Below are positions 63,651 through 64,000 of a stretch of 64,000 bases of DNA, piece after piece. The stretch is taken from positions 123,840-187,839 of the forward strand of contig DFEY01000002.1 of the NCBI GenBank assembly GCA_002369135.1, given 5' to 3'. The DNA comes from Lachnospira sp. UBA3790. Lineage in GTDB: Bacteria; Bacillota; Clostridia; Lachnospirales; Lachnospiraceae. The notes beneath the pieces were generated by a model. It searched no databases. It was not told where the DNA came from and worked only from the letters and a program-made list of their open reading frames with translations. Made by a program: the position numbers and the translations under genes. Every line of letters starts with the position of its first letter. The first letter of the stretch is position 1.

Positions 63651-64000
63651 TTATTTCTTTACTTTTCTCTTGTACTTAGATTTGAATTTTTCTCCACCGT
63701 ATTTCCAGATTCTTGTCATCTTGTTTGGTACCTTCTTGTTGTATGTGAATTTCTGGTCATCATATCTCTTAAGTTTAAAGTGAATATGACTTGGTGTTAC
63801 TTCAATCTGTGTTACTCTATTCTTTCTACTGATAACTGTATCGAAGCCCAACTTCTTATTATTTTTATCAGTTATGCTGAGACACATGTCACCTTTATAC
63901 AAAACTTCTTTGATATAAATGCGATAAGTTTTCTTTTTACCCTTAACCTTTCCATGGTGTTTCCATAGTCCAAGCCAAGTCTTAACCTTGCGATCAAACT
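63651..64000 (-). CDS. C-terminal part of an unknown basic protein (cut by window edge)
   Basis: The frame is open from the window end to a stop at 63651, giving at least 116 residues: FDRKVKTWLGLWKHHGKVKG, KKTYRIYIKEVLYKGDMCLS, ITDKNNKKLGFDTVISRKNR ... KSKYKRKVKK. It is rich in Lys, Tyr and beta-strand-like segments and resembles the basic C-terminal part of the neighbouring secreted protein in style, but no family is recognised. The N-terminus, and any signal peptide, lie outside. Confidence 0.7.
   Translation of the reverse strand, partial: FDRKVKTWLGLWKHHGKVKGKKKTYRIYIKEVLYKGDMCLSITDKNNKKLGFDTVISRKNRVTQIEVTPSHIHFKLKRYDDQKFTYNKKVPNKMTRIWKYGGEKFKSKYKRKVKK

Overview
The window reads as chromosome of a low-GC, Gram-positive anaerobe of the class Clostridia (Lachnospiraceae or a close relative). 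This is inferred from the AGGAGG ribosome binding sites, the four-subunit pyruvate:ferredoxin oxidoreductase, a KdpD-type orphan domain, BMP-type nucleoside uptake and very large secreted repeat proteins. No 16S gene is present, so the genus stays open. Apart from one small regulator (4143-4460) and two candidate small RNAs, every gene lies on the minus strand, so transcription runs from high to low coordinates.

The core part (1-28 kb) holds the str operon (rpsL-rpsG-fusA-tuf, the last cut by the window edge) with a consensus promoter, a porGDAB operon plus a small membrane protein, an ECF S-component with a TIGR01440-family protein, a secreted leucine-rich-repeat protein, a queuosine-precursor transporter, rpoC-rpoB, and rpmG-secE-nusG-rplK-rplA-rplJ-rplL. 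Autoregulatory RNA sites are visible: two L1 operators and an L10 leader with attenuator. The usual rplL-rpoB junction is broken by about 1.6 kb. That stretch contains a 249-bp foldback, a complete-looking type III toxin-antitoxin locus (promoter, two 42-nt pseudoknot repeats, terminator, ToxN/TenpN-like toxin) and a small lipoprotein; rpoBC then has its own promoter.

The middle part (25-43 kb) carries comFC, recD2, an mreB/mbl gene, an unknown AT-rich gene next to a candidate structured RNA, an M24 peptidase, a stand-alone KdpD sensor domain, a WYL regulator, citrate synthase, a diacylglycerol kinase-like enzyme, proBA and a nucleoside ABC importer whose lipoprotein gene has a PurR-box-like site.

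The last part (43-64 kb) is a cell-surface region. Two paralogous secreted proteins of 1695 and 4377 residues, built from tandem jelly-roll-like modules, YTFP repeats and a shared C-terminal domain, are each followed within about 15 nt by a gene for a 46-48 residue peptide. The two peptides are clear homologues of each other. Each pair ends in its own terminator, and the two share an upstream sequence box. This duplicated giant-protein/short-peptide cassette and the type III toxin-antitoxin island are the most interesting things here. A secreted transglutaminase-like protein and a truncated basic protein close the window.
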